NCBI GenBank assembly: GCA_013002305.1
Contig: JABDKG010000094.1
Location: 47,199-111,198 of the forward strand
From: Hellea sp.
Lineage (GTDB): Bacteria > Pseudomonadota > Alphaproteobacteria > Caulobacterales > Maricaulaceae
DNA length: 64,000 nt
Direction of reading: 5' to 3'
The translations under genes and the position numbers were made by a program. The notes under the pieces are model-generated. The model did not search any database, was not told where the DNA came from, and saw only the letters and a list, made by a program, of their open reading frames with translations. Of this stretch, positions 37,591-47,833 are shown piece after piece. Each line of letters opens with the position of its first letter. Position 1 is the stretch's first letter.

Positions 37591-38514
37591 ATGGGGGCAA
37601 TGACCAAAATAGACCCAAAAATATCCGACAATAATGTCACGATTTTTCAGCTCGATAATAATCCTGTCAGAGGGCGAGCCGTGCATCTTGGCGATGCGCT
37701 CAACCAAGCGCTAGGACATGAAAGATACCCCGATGAGGTTGCGAGACTTCTTGGTGAAGCTATGATGATTGGCGCGCTTGTGGCCCGGGCCTTGAAATTC
37801 AAAGGCCGCCTGATCGTGCAGTGCCATGGAATCAATGAAGGTGCAGTGTCATTATTAATGGCCGATTGCACAACGGATGGGAATATTCGCGGTTATGCAA
37901 GGTGGAATGAAGATCAGCTTAAAATGATCCGGCTGGATAATCGGAATCCCGGCGCGCAGACTTTGCTTGGCGGCGGCACTTTCTCAATGACGATTGATCA
38001 GGGTCCGGAAACAGATCAGTATCAAGGTCTGGCGTCAATCGAAGGCGAGTCTCTGGCAGCATGTGCCGAGCACTATTTCCGGCAAAGCGAGCAAATTCCG
38101 ACGCGGATGAGATTGGCCTGCGGACAGGTTCAGTTACCGGGCGAAGATCCAGCCTGGCGCGGCGGCGGTATGATGATCCAAAAAATCGCGGGCGATACGG
38201 CGCGGGGAACAACAGATGATGATTGGGATACGGCCAAAGCTTTATTTGAAACACTGACGGATGATGAGTTGATTGATCCGGACGTGACGCAGGACAAGCT
38301 TTTATACCGGCTTTTTCACGAAAATGGCGTCCGCGTAATCGACCGCGCCGGGATCAGTGCTGTGTGTAGCTGCTCGGAAGATCGGCTGCGAAATACGCTC
38401 AAAAGTTTTGATGCCGATGCGATAAAAGACATGGCTGAAGACGGGCTGATCACAGCAAATTGCCAATTTTGCGAGACTGAGTATAAGTTCGCATTGTCCG
38501 AATTTTCGACCTAA
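37591..38514 (+). CDS. hslO: Redox-regulated chaperone Hsp33
   Basis: 307 residues. Hsp33 holds unfolded proteins during oxidative stress after losing zinc from its C-terminal switch. The four switch Cys residues are present as CSC (about 258-260) in VCSCSEDRL and CQFC (about 292-295). The N-terminal core includes GDALNQALGHERYPDEVARLLGEA and the GGGTFSMTIDQG segment. ATG 37600 is an alternative start. Divergent from the tRNA and followed by an M48 protease. Confidence 0.94.
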   Translation: MGAMTKIDPKISDNNVTIFQLDNNPVRGRAVHLGDALNQALGHERYPDEVARLLGEAMMIGALVARALKFKGRLIVQCHGINEGAVSLLMADCTTDGNIRGYARWNEDQLKMIRLDNRNPGAQTLLGGGTFSMTIDQGPETDQYQGLASIEGESLAACAEHYFRQSEQIPTRMRLACGQVQLPGEDPAWRGGGMMIQKIAGDTARGTTDDDWDTAKALFETLTDDELIDPDVTQDKLLYRLFHENGVRVIDRAGISAVCSCSEDRLRNTLKSFDADAIKDMAEDGLITANCQFCETEYKFALSEFST

Positions 38515-38585
38515 CAATGAAGCGCCCCCTTGCGGGACGCCGCCTTCTGCTTATAGTTTAACCCAAATAAATATTAGGTAGGTCA

Positions 38586-39449
38586 ATGGTATTTCGAAAT
38601 TCATTAGGCGGGCGGGGACGGCGTCGCGGCGGCTTTCGTTGGCAAATATTGCTGCTTTTTGCTGCAGGTGCCGCGGTTTATTATTTCATGAACCTCAAAA
38701 AAGTGCCTTACACGGATCGTAAACAGCTTCGAACGATGTCGCTTGAGCAAGAAGTTAAGCTTGGCTTGCAATCCTACATGCAGATAATGACCGAAGAGCA
38801 GCGCAAGGGAAATATTGTGGCCGGCGGACCGCAATATAATGCGGTTCAGGATATTGGTGAAAAAATTGCGATCGCCGCATCTGACACAGATCCGGGGTTC
38901 GACTGGCAGTTTAATCTTGTAGACTCTGATCAGGCGAATGCTTTTGCGCTTCCAGGCGGTTATACAGCTGTCTATACAGGGCTCTTGCCCATTGCCCAAT
39001 CCGAAGATGGATTGGCTGTTGTTATGGGTCATGAAGTCGGTCACGCGCTCGCCCATCACGGCGCGGAGCGGATGGCGCAACAAAATATGCAAAAAATTGT
39101 TGGTGCGGGAGTCGCAATGGGGGCAGGCGGCATGGATGCAGGGTCGCAACAAGCCGTCATGGGCGTATTTGGCGGCATTTCCCAATATGGATATGCCCTG
39201 CCTTTCTCTCGAAAACATGAAGAGGAGGCTGATTATATTGGCCTGATCCTAATGTCCCGGGCTTGTTATGATCCGCGAGAAGCACCCGAATTATGGGACA
39301 GGATGGGTGCCAGCGGCGGTGCTAAACCCCCCGAGTTTCAATCAACTCACCCATCGCCAGAAACCCGCGTCCAAAATTTTAACAACTGGATGCCCGAAGC
39401 CATTGAGATTTATAACCAGAACTGCCCCGACAAGATACGGAACTATTAG
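38586..39449 (+). CDS. M48 family metalloprotease, membrane anchored
   Basis: 287 residues. A basic N-terminus and one membrane span (about residues 19-36) place the catalytic domain in the periplasm. The zinc motif is HEVGHALAHH (H155, H159, E156 approx.), with the third ligand in KHEEEADYIGL. Relatives such as LoiP/YcaL and BepA degrade misassembled outer-membrane proteins. A good ribosome-binding site (AGGTAGG) precedes the ATG. Genes on both sides run in the same direction; next to Hsp33, an envelope-stress role is a reasonable inference. Confidence 0.9.
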   Translation: MVFRNSLGGRGRRRGGFRWQILLLFAAGAAVYYFMNLKKVPYTDRKQLRTMSLEQEVKLGLQSYMQIMTEEQRKGNIVAGGPQYNAVQDIGEKIAIAASDTDPGFDWQFNLVDSDQANAFALPGGYTAVYTGLLPIAQSEDGLAVVMGHEVGHALAHHGAERMAQQNMQKIVGAGVAMGAGGMDAGSQQAVMGVFGGISQYGYALPFSRKHEEEADYIGLILMSRACYDPREAPELWDRMGASGGAKPPEFQSTHPSPETRVQNFNNWMPEAIEIYNQNCPDKIRNY

Positions 39450-39454
39450 ACAAT

Positions 39455-40486
39455 ATGGCAGACACTGTTCTAGTTACCGGCATCACCGGATTTATTGGTT
39501 CCAATACCGCCGTCAAGCTTTTGAAAAAGGGCTATAAGGTACGCGGTACGGCCCGCAATCCGGAAAAGGCTGAGAAAGTGTCGGTAAAAATTTGCGAAGC
39601 CGCGGGTGTTCCGGACGGTTCAATCGATATAATTGCAGCTGAGTTGACATCTGATGAAGGCTGGACAGAAGCAGTGAAAGACTGCCGCTATATTCAGCAT
39701 ATAGCCTCGCCGCTCCCAATCGAGCCGCCAATGAACCGGGAAGGGCTTGTGCCCGAAGCTCGGGCCGGGGCGCTGCGGGTTTTAGAAGCCGGGTTTGAAG
39801 CCGGCGCCGAACGCATCGTCATGACCTCATCGATCGCTTCGATGATCGGCCAGAAAAACCGACCGAGGAAATTTACCTTTGGAGAGCAAGACTGGTCGAA
39901 TCCGGACTGGAAAAAACAGACAGCCTATCCGGTGTCCAAGACCCGGGCAGAGCTTTCGGCTTGGGAGTTTGCGGAAAGTCAAAATGGCAAAGATCGCCTT
40001 ACCACAATTAATCCCGGTCTCGTTTTTGGACCGGATTCTTTTAATAATGGCAGCGCCTCGCTCGAAGTCGTTAAAGCCCTGATGATAAAGCAATTCCCGG
40101 CCTCGCCTAAACTCGCGCTTCCGATTATCGATGTCCGCGATGTCGCGTCGATACATGTTGCCGCAATGACCGCGCCCAAGGCAGCAGGCCGCCGCTTGAT
40201 CGCCGCAGGCGAAACACTTTGGTTTAAAGAAGTGGCAGCGGTTTTGAAAGATGCCTATCCGGAGCTCAAAACATCCAGAGGCGAAATGCCCAATTTTGCG
40301 TTAAAGTTTTTCTCTTTGTTTGACGAACGCGTAAAAACCCTGCTTGCGGATTTGGGCGTCTATCATATTGCAGATACCGCCTATGTCGGCAACATCACGC
40401 AGGTCATTCCCCGTTCAGCCAAAGAGGCTATTCTGGCAACGGCAGCAAGCTTGATTGAAAGTGGTTCCGTACGGGCCAGAGCCTAG
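39455..40486 (+). CDS. SDR-family NAD(P)-dependent reductase, dihydroflavonol-reductase-like
   Basis: 343 residues, extended SDR. The nucleotide-binding motif VTGITGFIGSN is at the N-terminus; catalytic Y-x-x-x-K is in TAYPVSKTRAE, with the Ser in VMTSSIASM. It resembles bacterial dihydroflavonol-4-reductase/cinnamoyl-CoA-reductase-like proteins; the substrate is unknown. It begins 5 bp after the M48 gene with no clear Shine-Dalgarno, so it may depend on coupling. Confidence 0.88.
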   Translation: MADTVLVTGITGFIGSNTAVKLLKKGYKVRGTARNPEKAEKVSVKICEAAGVPDGSIDIIAAELTSDEGWTEAVKDCRYIQHIASPLPIEPPMNREGLVPEARAGALRVLEAGFEAGAERIVMTSSIASMIGQKNRPRKFTFGEQDWSNPDWKKQTAYPVSKTRAELSAWEFAESQNGKDRLTTINPGLVFGPDSFNNGSASLEVVKALMIKQFPASPKLALPIIDVRDVASIHVAAMTAPKAAGRRLIAAGETLWFKEVAAVLKDAYPELKTSRGEMPNFALKFFSLFDERVKTLLADLGVYHIADTAYVGNITQVIPRSAKEAILATAASLIESGSVRARA

Positions 40487-40575
40487 AAAATATCCGCAAT
40501 TCCGCGGGCGGGAATCACTTCCATTCGCTGGCATTTTCCTCTAAGACCCGCGAAACTTTCGTGAAGAGATAGAGC

Positions 40576-41643
40576 ATGACTGATATTGCGTCCGTCAAAG
40601 ACAAATATTCCGAACAAATTACCGGCGCGGCCGATCTCAAAATGCTGGATGATATTCGTGTGGCGGCGCTGGGTAAAAAGGGCGAAGTCTCGATGATGAT
40701 GCGCGGTCTTGGGCAAATGAGCCCGGACGAAAAGAAAGTCATGGGCCCGGCGCTGAACGGTCTCAAAAACGAGATTGCCGCGCTGATCGAAACTCGGAAA
40801 TCCGCGCTGGAGCTCGACGCCATGAACGCCGCGCTTGCCTCCGAGACCATGGACATGTCATTGCCGGTCAATATCTCTACAGGCACGCTCCATCCCGTGC
40901 AGCAGGTCATGGAAGAAATGGCCGTGATCTTTTCCGATATGGGGTTCACGGTCGCCGAAGGGCCCGATATCGAAGACGACTTTCATAACTTCGCGGCGCT
41001 GAACTTCCCGCCCGGTCATCCGGCGCGCGATATGCATGATACGTTTTTCATGACCCCTGACGCGGACGGCGAACAGAAAGTTCTACGGACCCATACCTCG
41101 CCCGTACAAATCCGGACCATGATCAATCAAAAGCCGCCCATTCGCATTATTGCGCCGGGCCGGACCTATCGCTGCGACAGTGACCAGACCCACACGCCGA
41201 TGTTCCATCAGGTCGAAGGCCTGGTGATCGAAGAAGGCACCCATATGGGCCACCTCAAAGGTGTATTGATGGACTTCGTTTCGGCCTTTTTCGAAACCGA
41301 TGTCGACGTGCAGTTCCGCCCGCACCATTTCCCGTTCACCGAGCCATCCGCGGAAATGGATGTGCGCTATGAACGCGACGGCGCGGCGATTAAAATCGGT
41401 CAGGGCGATAAATGGATGGAAATTCTCGGCTGCGGCATGGTCCACCCGAACGTCCTGCGCGCCTGCGGCATTGACCCGGACATCTATCAAGGCTTCGCGT
41501 TTGGTATGGGCGTCGACCGCCTCGCCATGCTCAAATACGGCATGCCTGACTTACGCGATATGTTCGCCGGCGACACAAGATGGCTCGGCCATTACGGGTT
41601 TAGCCCGCTGCTGCAGGCCAATCTCGCAACGGGGTTAAGCTGA
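40576..41643 (+). CDS. pheS: Phenylalanyl-tRNA synthetase alpha subunit
   Basis: 355 residues. Class II catalytic subunit. The N-terminal coiled coil is followed by motif 2 ([20 protein letters not shown], about residue 198) and motif 3 ([17 protein letters not shown], about residue 309). Forms an alpha2-beta2 enzyme with PheT. The stop overlaps the pheT start by one base. No leader-peptide attenuator is evident in the 89 bp upstream. Confidence 0.97.
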   Translation: MTDIASVKDKYSEQITGAADLKMLDDIRVAALGKKGEVSMMMRGLGQMSPDEKKVMGPALNGLKNEIAALIETRKSALELDAMNAALASETMDMSLPVNISTGTLHPVQQVMEEMAVIFSDMGFTVAEGPDIEDDFHNFAALNFPPGHPARDMHDTFFMTPDADGEQKVLRTHTSPVQIRTMINQKPPIRIIAPGRTYRCDSDQTHTPMFHQVEGLVIEEGTHMGHLKGVLMDFVSAFFETDVDVQFRPHHFPFTEPSAEMDVRYERDGAAIKIGQGDKWMEILGCGMVHPNVLRACGIDPDIYQGFAFGMGVDRLAMLKYGMPDLRDMFAGDTRWLGHYGFSPLLQANLATGLS

Positions 41644-44033
41644 TGAAATTTACGCTAAGCTGGCTCAAAGAGCATCTCGAGACAGATGCCACTATCGACG
41701 AAATCGTTGAAGCGATGACGCTCGCCGGTCTTGAGGTTGAAGCCGTTGAAAACCCGGCCGAAAAACTCGCTGACTTTACCATAGCTCATGTCACTCACAC
41801 CGAGAAACATCCGGACGCCGATAAGCTGACCGTCTGCACAGTTGACACCCATGAAGGGACCAAGACAATCGTCTGCGGCGCGCCGAATGCGAGAGCCGGG
41901 ATTGCGGTCGCCTATGCCGGGCTTGGCACTTATATTCCGGGTCTGGATTTCAGCTTGGATAAGAAGCCACGCAAAATTCGCGGCGTCGAGAGCTTTGGCA
42001 TGATGTGCTCGACCAGAGAGCTGGAGATGGGCGAAGATCATGACGGTATTTTAGAACTTGATCCCAAAGACCACACCATTGGCACGCCGATTGCCGAAGC
42101 CGTCGGCATGAACGATCCCGTCATCGATTTCGAAGTGACGCCGAACCGCCCGGACTGGCTCGGTGTTAATTCAATTGCGCGGGATCTTGCGGCAGCCGGA
42201 CTTGGCACAATCATCACGCCTGAGATTAAACCGATCAAAGGCGCATTTCCCTGCCCGCAAAACGTGCGGATTGAATCGACTGAGGCCTGTCCGGCTTTTG
42301 CGGCGCGCGTGATCAAGGGCGTCAAAAACGGCCCGTCGCCGAAATGGCTACGGGACAAATTAAAAGCGATCGGCCTGCGCCCGATTTCGGCGCTCGTCGA
42401 TATCACCAATTACGTCACCTATGACCGCGCCCGGCCATTGCATTTCTATGATCGCGCCAAGCTCAGCGGCGACATCATTGTCCGCATGGGCAGGGACGAA
42501 AAGTTTGAAGCGCTGGATAAAAACAGCTATACGGCTTCTGATCAGGACTGCGCGATTTGCGACGAAGCCGGCATAGTTGGACTTGGCGGAATTGTCGGGG
42601 GCGAGAGCTCCGGCTGTGATGAGACGACAACCGAAATTGTCATCGAAAGTGCTTATTTTGACCCGCTGACCATTCGCCGGACGGCTAAGCGCCTCGGCGT
42701 TACTAGCGACGCCAAATACCGCTTTGAACGCGGCGTCGATACAGGCTCTCTGGTGGACGGCGTCGAACTTGCCACACAGTTGGTTCTGGATATTTGCGGG
42801 GGCGAAGCCAGCGATGTCATCGTCGCCGGCGAAATACCCGCGGACCCATCTGCAATCGAATTTGATCCGATGCTAAATGAACGCCTAACCGGCATGAAGC
42901 TCTCTCATGACGAAATGAAAGACATTCTGGAAAGCCTAGGATTTGGCGTTAAGCTTGGCCCTTTATGGACCGTCACTGTTCCGACGTTCCGCCGTGATGC
43001 GTCCGAGGGCCCAGACCTGGTCGAAGAGATTGCCCGTATTCACGGATATCACAATCTTGATGCCGTTAGCTTACCACCGCTCCCGGGCCGCCGCGAGCCG
43101 ACAGCGACGCTCACGCAGAACCGCACGCGGCTTGCCCGTAGAGCTTTGGCGCAGCGCGGTATGAGCGAGGCTATCACTTGGTCATTTGTGTTGCTGGATC
43201 ATGCCAAGATATTTGACGGCGGTGATGATCAAATGCGGCTCGATAATCCGATCAGCAGTGATCTTGACTGTATGCGTCCATCGGCGCTGATCCATCTCCT
43301 GCTGGCCGGACAGCGCAATGCCGATAAAGGCTATCCCGGTGCGGCCCTATTTGAGCTTGGCCCGGTTTACCGCGGCACAGAGCCCGAAGATCAGGCGTTA
43401 TCCATTGCCGGCATGCGCCGTATTGAAACCATACGAGACTGGGCGGGTAATACGGCCCCTGACGCGCTGAGCGCCAAGGCGGACGCGATTGCCGCGCTTG
43501 CTGCTATGGGCGCGAATGTTGATAATTTGCAGATTGGGAAACCGATGGGTTCCTACTGGCATCCGGGACGCTCAGGGCGTTTGCAAATGGGCCCGAAAAA
43601 CATCCTCGCAGATTTCGGCGAACTGCACCCGGCCGCGCTCAAAGCGCTCGGCATAGAGGGCCGCGTTGCGGCGTTCGAAATCTGGCCGGAAAACCTGCCA
43701 GCGCCGCGTAAGAAATCAGTTTCTAAAGCCAAAGCCGCATTAGAGCTGTCCGAATTTATGCCGGTCCACAAAGACTTTGCCTTTATCGTGCCGGAATCCA
43801 CCAACGCGCTTGATCTCATCAAAGCCGCTAAAAGCGCGGACAAAGCGCTCATCACTGATGTGTCTTTGTTTGACATCTATCAAGGCAAAGGAATTGAAGA
43901 CGGTCACAAATCCCTCGCGATTGATGTCACCCTAACACCCAAGGACGCGACTTTGACCGACAAGGATATTGAAATCGTCATGGAAAAAATCATCGCCGGC
44001 GTTGCCAAAGCCGGCGGCGTGCTGAGGGGGTAA
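41643..44033 (+). CDS. pheT: Phenylalanyl-tRNA synthetase beta subunit
   Basis: 796 residues, full length. An N-terminal EMAP/tRNA-binding domain (residues about 40-150, with KHPDADKLTVCTVD), the B3/B4 editing domain, B5 (FRRDASEGPDLVEEIARIHGY) and a C-terminal anticodon-binding ferredoxin-like domain (VHKDFAFIVPE). Edits mischarged Tyr-tRNA-Phe and completes the PheRS heterotetramer. Confidence 0.97.
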   Translation: MKFTLSWLKEHLETDATIDEIVEAMTLAGLEVEAVENPAEKLADFTIAHVTHTEKHPDADKLTVCTVDTHEGTKTIVCGAPNARAGIAVAYAGLGTYIPGLDFSLDKKPRKIRGVESFGMMCSTRELEMGEDHDGILELDPKDHTIGTPIAEAVGMNDPVIDFEVTPNRPDWLGVNSIARDLAAAGLGTIITPEIKPIKGAFPCPQNVRIESTEACPAFAARVIKGVKNGPSPKWLRDKLKAIGLRPISALVDITNYVTYDRARPLHFYDRAKLSGDIIVRMGRDEKFEALDKNSYTASDQDCAICDEAGIVGLGGIVGGESSGCDETTTEIVIESAYFDPLTIRRTAKRLGVTSDAKYRFERGVDTGSLVDGVELATQLVLDICGGEASDVIVAGEIPADPSAIEFDPMLNERLTGMKLSHDEMKDILESLGFGVKLGPLWTVTVPTFRRDASEGPDLVEEIARIHGYHNLDAVSLPPLPGRREPTATLTQNRTRLARRALAQRGMSEAITWSFVLLDHAKIFDGGDDQMRLDNPISSDLDCMRPSALIHLLLAGQRNADKGYPGAALFELGPVYRGTEPEDQALSIAGMRRIETIRDWAGNTAPDALSAKADAIAALAAMGANVDNLQIGKPMGSYWHPGRSGRLQMGPKNILADFGELHPAALKALGIEGRVAAFEIWPENLPAPRKKSVSKAKAALELSEFMPVHKDFAFIVPESTNALDLIKAAKSADKALITDVSLFDIYQGKGIEDGHKSLAIDVTLTPKDATLTDKDIEIVMEKIIAGVAKAGGVLRG

Positions 44034-44042
44034 TTTATTTAG

Positions 44043-44164
44043 TTCCGCTCATTCCAGCGTAGGCTGGGATCCAGGCGGAGTCTTAGGTGTTCGTTTTTCT
44101 AATCAAGAAGAGCTGAAACCTTTTGGGAAAACTGGACCCCAGACTGCGTTCGGGTGAGCGGGGA
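44043..44164. repeat. Inverted-repeat intergenic element, copy B
   Basis: The left end TTCCGCTCATTCC...GGGATCCAG and the right end AACTGGACCCC...GGTGAGCGGGGA are imperfect inverted copies, matching the ends of copy A at 18389-18505 while the core differs. It fills the gap after pheT and covers an in-frame GTG upstream of the aldo/keto reductase, which is therefore unlikely to be the start. Confidence 0.7.
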
Positions 44165-44177
44165 AATAGGATATATC

Positions 44178-45074
44178 ATGCGCCAAACCACTCTCGGCAC
44201 CACAGACATTCAAATTGGCCAAATTGCCTATGGCTGTTGGCGCTTTGCGGGCTCCACTCTCGAAGAGGCGGATGAGAAAATTCGCACAGCGCTCGACCAC
44301 GGTATAACGCTGATCGACACGGCCGATATATACGGCTTCGGGGAACCGGCCGGGTTTGGCGGGGCGGAAGTACGGCTCGGCGAAGTACTCTCCATGGATA
44401 AGGGCCTGCGCGATAAAATGGTACTGGCGACCAAGGGCGGCATTATTCCGCCGCGGCCTTATGATAGTTCCTACGACTACCTCATGGAAGCGCTGGACAA
44501 TTCGCTTTTGCGTCTGCGCACGGATTATGTCGATCTCTACCAAATTCACCGGCCGGATCTAACCGTGCCATTTCAAGAGCAGGCACGCGCGCTCAACGAT
44601 ATGGTGAAATCCGGCAAGGCGCGTCATGTGGGTGTTTCCAATTTCACAATCGCCCAAACCCGGGCCTTGCAGGCGCATTTGAACGCGCCGCTTGTATCAG
44701 TACAACCCGAATTTTCCGCGCTGGAACAAAGCCCGATGACCGACGGAACGCTCGATTACGCCAGTGAAACCGGCGCGACGGCATTTGCCTGGTCACCGCT
44801 GGCAGGCGGAAAGCTGGCGACCGGTAAAGGTGGAGACACGAAGCAATTTGCTCGTATCATGAAAACACTTGATCGTTTGGCAACAGATCATGAAGCAACG
44901 CGCAGCCAAATTGCGCTCGCCTTCACAATGAAGCATCAAGCCAATGTCGTCCCGATCATTGGTACGCAAAAAATTGAGCGCATCGCGGAGTCTGCAGCGA
45001 CTGCGGATATCAAACTTTCAGACCGTGATTTCTATGATGTCGTGGAAGCATATCGCGGCGCGGACATGCCTTAG
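44178..45074 (+). CDS. Aldo/keto reductase
   Basis: 298 residues from ATG 44178, which has AGGA seven bases upstream and begins with the family's usual N-terminus (MRQTTLGTTDIQIGQIAYGCWRF). An upstream GTG lies inside the repeat element. TIM-barrel NADPH oxidoreductase; the catalytic Asp/Tyr segment is LIDTADIYGFG, with Lys in VLATKGG and His in YQIHRPDL. C-terminal NADPH-binding segment VVPIIGTQKIERI. Substrate not readable. Confidence 0.9.
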   Translation: MRQTTLGTTDIQIGQIAYGCWRFAGSTLEEADEKIRTALDHGITLIDTADIYGFGEPAGFGGAEVRLGEVLSMDKGLRDKMVLATKGGIIPPRPYDSSYDYLMEALDNSLLRLRTDYVDLYQIHRPDLTVPFQEQARALNDMVKSGKARHVGVSNFTIAQTRALQAHLNAPLVSVQPEFSALEQSPMTDGTLDYASETGATAFAWSPLAGGKLATGKGGDTKQFARIMKTLDRLATDHEATRSQIALAFTMKHQANVVPIIGTQKIERIAESAATADIKLSDRDFYDVVEAYRGADMP

Positions 45075-45199
45075 AGGCCAGAAAAGCAAATTTGAACATA
45101 AAATCGGCAAATTATGCTAAATTTATCTTGTAAGTCAGCTTTTTACACCCGAAGGATTCCTCTATTAAATGGCTAACACCACTTAATTAGGTATTGCGC

Positions 45200-45619
45200 A
45201 TGTCTGCTATTTTACACCTCGCCATTCCTGCAGGTGATCTCAGCACAACCGTAAAATTTTACACGGATGTTTTTGGCTGTACCCTTGGTAATAGCGAAGA
45301 GGGTCGTTGGGTCGACGTCAATTTCTGGGGTAATGAGCTCACCCTGCATCAGAGCCAAGAACAGCTTCCTAGCGTTCGTCATGATGTCGATATGGGCGCC
45401 GTTGCCGTGCCGCATTTTGGTATTCATCTCACACAAGAAGACTTTGATGCCCTGAAACGCCGGATCGCCGCTGCTGGGCTGGAGTATATTGACGAGCCTT
45501 ATCGCCGTTTCAAAGGCGATAAATATGAGCAGGAAACTTTCTTCATCGCCGACCCGAATAATAATATTCTCGAGATCAAGACAATGAAAAACCCGGAGGT
45601 TCTTTGGCCTGCGGCTTAG
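45200..45619 (+). CDS. VOC (glyoxalase/dioxygenase) superfamily protein
   Basis: 139 residues from ATG 45200. One vicinal-oxygen-chelate module pair: the first metal-ligand strand begins LHLAIPAGDLSTTVKFYTD and the last ligand is the Glu of NNNILEIKT. HFGIHLT in the middle supplies a candidate His. Members bind a metal and act on varied small substrates. Function not assignable. Convergent with the Gfo/Idh gene, with 3 bp between the stops. Confidence 0.85.
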   Translation: MSAILHLAIPAGDLSTTVKFYTDVFGCTLGNSEEGRWVDVNFWGNELTLHQSQEQLPSVRHDVDMGAVAVPHFGIHLTQEDFDALKRRIAAAGLEYIDEPYRRFKGDKYEQETFFIADPNNNILEIKTMKNPEVLWPAA

Positions 45620-45622
45620 TCC

Positions 45623-46708
45623 CTAGAACGCCAATTCCACAACAATATTTTCTAAAGCCGCCTTTTGTGCGGCGAGCCCCATTTTGACAGCGCGCTTACC
45701 GTCTTCGACGGATACTTCAACCTCACCTGTGCCGCAGACGACCTCCAAAAATTTCTGATGCTGGTAAAATGTTGAGCCGTGATGATCTCCGGCGTCGAGG
45801 ATGGTTTTGTCAATATCGATTTTGCGGGTGACCGGGTTTTTGGGACTGCGCGGATACAGCGTGATTTCCGAGCGGGGCGGCGCGCCCAGACCTGCGGGCC
45901 AGAGGCGCTGCGGACCCGGAATTCGGGTCTCAATTTTGCCTTTAGGGCCGACGGCTGTTATCTCTTCATTCCACATTGTGCCGTCTGCGAACATACAAAG
46001 CTCGAGCATGGCCCGCGCGCCATTATCAAAGTCAAACATGGCATAGCCGCCGTCCCAAATATCGGATGTGTTACCGTCATAAACTTCGGTCAAATGATTG
46101 GTTATTTGCCCGGCGCTGGCCGAAACGCGGATCGGTTCGGCGTTTAAGATAAGCCGCATCAGGTCAAAAAAATGGCAGCATTTTTCGACAAAAGTTCCGC
46201 CTGAGTTACGATTAAACCGGTTCCAATTTCCGATCTTGGGCAGGAACGGAATGCGGTGCTCTCGGATTGTAAGCATCTTGATCCCGCCGGTTATTTCGCG
46301 CTCCGATAGGAAGGCTTGCACGGGCGGCATATAGCGATACTCCATCGCGACCCAAATTGGTGAGGGATGGTTTTCAACCATCGCGTCGAGCCGAGCTTCT
46401 TGGGCAGGATCGGTATAAAGGGGTTTTTCGCACAAGATTGGAACTTCCGTATGGCGCGCAATCTCTTCAAGGTTTTCGACGTGACGAAAGTTGGGGCTAA
46501 CGATAACGAGCGCGTCGAGACCGGCTGAAGCAATATCCTTGATTGCGTTAAAAACCGGCGCGCCATTGGCTTTACGAGACGCAGCCTGTGCAAGATTCCG
46601 CACGGGATCGTAGACGGCCGCGACGCGTGCGCCGTTCAGCAGATTTATATTGGCCACATGTTCGTGCCCCATCATGCCGCAACCAATGATCCCGTATTTT
46701 TTGTCCAT
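45623..46708 (-). CDS. Gfo/Idh/MocA family oxidoreductase
   Basis: 361 residues from ATG 46708, where the Rossmann fold starts at once (MDKKYGIIGCGMMGHEHVAN); the open frame upstream has no such logic. The family's E-K-P motif is in ILCEKPLYT (about residue 97), and the catalytic His/Lys region is FVEKCCHFFDLMRLIL. NAD(P)-dependent sugar or inositol-type dehydrogenase; substrate unknown. Its start faces that of the TauD-like gene 94 bp away, so the two may share control. Confidence 0.9.
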   Translation of the reverse strand: MDKKYGIIGCGMMGHEHVANINLLNGARVAAVYDPVRNLAQAASRKANGAPVFNAIKDIASAGLDALVIVSPNFRHVENLEEIARHTEVPILCEKPLYTDPAQEARLDAMVENHPSPIWVAMEYRYMPPVQAFLSEREITGGIKMLTIREHRIPFLPKIGNWNRFNRNSGGTFVEKCCHFFDLMRLILNAEPIRVSASAGQITNHLTEVYDGNTSDIWDGGYAMFDFDNGARAMLELCMFADGTMWNEEITAVGPKGKIETRIPGPQRLWPAGLGAPPRSEITLYPRSPKNPVTRKIDIDKTILDAGDHHGSTFYQHQKFLEVVCGTGEVEVSVEDGKRAVKMGLAAQKAALENIVVELAF

Positions 46709-46802
46709 ATAGGTGGGATGCCTTTTCTTATATTTGATGGCACAAAGCAGTTGATTTGATCCTGCCATATTCCTAATCAAGCGCGTAAATACAAGGTAAT
46801 TT

Positions 46803-47714
46803 ATGAGTGATTTCCCCTATATCGTGAACTCGAACGGTGCGGCTTTGAACGATTTAATCGCGAGAGACAAAGGCATTATTACAACGCAAGTTGAAACTAT
46901 CGGAGCCGTGCTATTTCGCGATTTCAATGTTGATACTGCGGAGAAGCTTGATGCGGTCGTGGAAAGTTATGGCGAGCCCGGCTTTACTTACGAAAAGTCG
47001 CTCTCCAATGCGGTGCGGATAAACCTGACCCCGCGCGTTTTTACGGCCAATGAAGCGCCGCCGGACGTGTCGATATTCCTGCATCATGAAATGGCGCAGA
47101 CACCGCTCTATCCGTCCAAACTTTTCTTTGGCTGCCTGCATGCGCCGGAAATCGGCGGCGCGACCCCCATTTGCAGGAGCGACTGGGTGCTCGACAGGCT
47201 TAAATTAGAGCAGCCAGAATTAGTTCAAGCGCTTCGCGCCAAAGGCGTGACCTATACGAATATTATGCCGAGCGAGCCGGACCCTCAAAGCGGGCAAGGG
47301 CGAAGCTGGAAAGACACATTTGGGGTGGCGCGCAAAAAACAGGTCGAAGCCACGCTCGCCGAAATGGGTTATAAATGGCAATGGCAGGAAGATGATAGCC
47401 TTCTGGTGCAGACGCCGCGCCTCGACGCGATCCGCGGCCTCGGCAATGGCGAAGAAAGTTTTTTCAATCAGCTGATCGCTGCCTTTCGCGGGTGGAAGGA
47501 TACCCGCAATGATCCGTCAAAATCGGTCCGTTATGGTGACGGTAGCGCCATTGACGTTGCAGCGCTCACCCGGGCAATCGAAATCGCAGATGAGCTGACT
47601 TATGATCAAAATTGGCAAACCGGAGATGTGGTACTGATAGACAATTTCCGGGTCATGCATGGGCGGCGGCCTTATACTGGAAAACGCAAAATTGTTGCCT
47701 CCTTGATCGCTTAA
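46803..47714 (+). CDS. TauD/TfdA-like Fe(II)/2-oxoglutarate dioxygenase
   Basis: 303 residues. Iron ligands: H-x-E in FLHHEMAQTPLYP (about residue 95) and the distal His in FRVMHGRRPYTG near the C-terminus, followed by the 2-oxoglutarate-binding Arg. It resembles the SyrP-like branch that hydroxylates amino-acid-type substrates rather than taurine itself. Ribosome-binding site AAGG. Divergent with the Gfo/Idh gene. Confidence 0.86.
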   Translation: MSDFPYIVNSNGAALNDLIARDKGIITTQVETIGAVLFRDFNVDTAEKLDAVVESYGEPGFTYEKSLSNAVRINLTPRVFTANEAPPDVSIFLHHEMAQTPLYPSKLFFGCLHAPEIGGATPICRSDWVLDRLKLEQPELVQALRAKGVTYTNIMPSEPDPQSGQGRSWKDTFGVARKKQVEATLAEMGYKWQWQEDDSLLVQTPRLDAIRGLGNGEESFFNQLIAAFRGWKDTRNDPSKSVRYGDGSAIDVAALTRAIEIADELTYDQNWQTGDVVLIDNFRVMHGRRPYTGKRKIVASLIA

Positions 47715-47833
47715 GCCCGTTCATATTGCGCTCGCCACTTAGGCAAGAGTACTCTCTGGAAAATTCTCAATAAGCATAGTCAGTGGATTTCCTGTCGGTT
47801 TTCTGATATAGTGGCCCGATTGGAGGGCGCACC

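Noticed and set aside
37564..37595. Sigma-32-like CTTGATT-N13-CCCAAAT near hslO
   Set aside because: It overlaps the start codon region, so transcription would begin inside the gene; probably coincidence.
44154..44177. GTG start for the aldo/keto reductase
   Set aside because: It lies within the right end of the inverted-repeat element and gives an N-terminus unlike the family; ATG 44178 with AGGA fits better.
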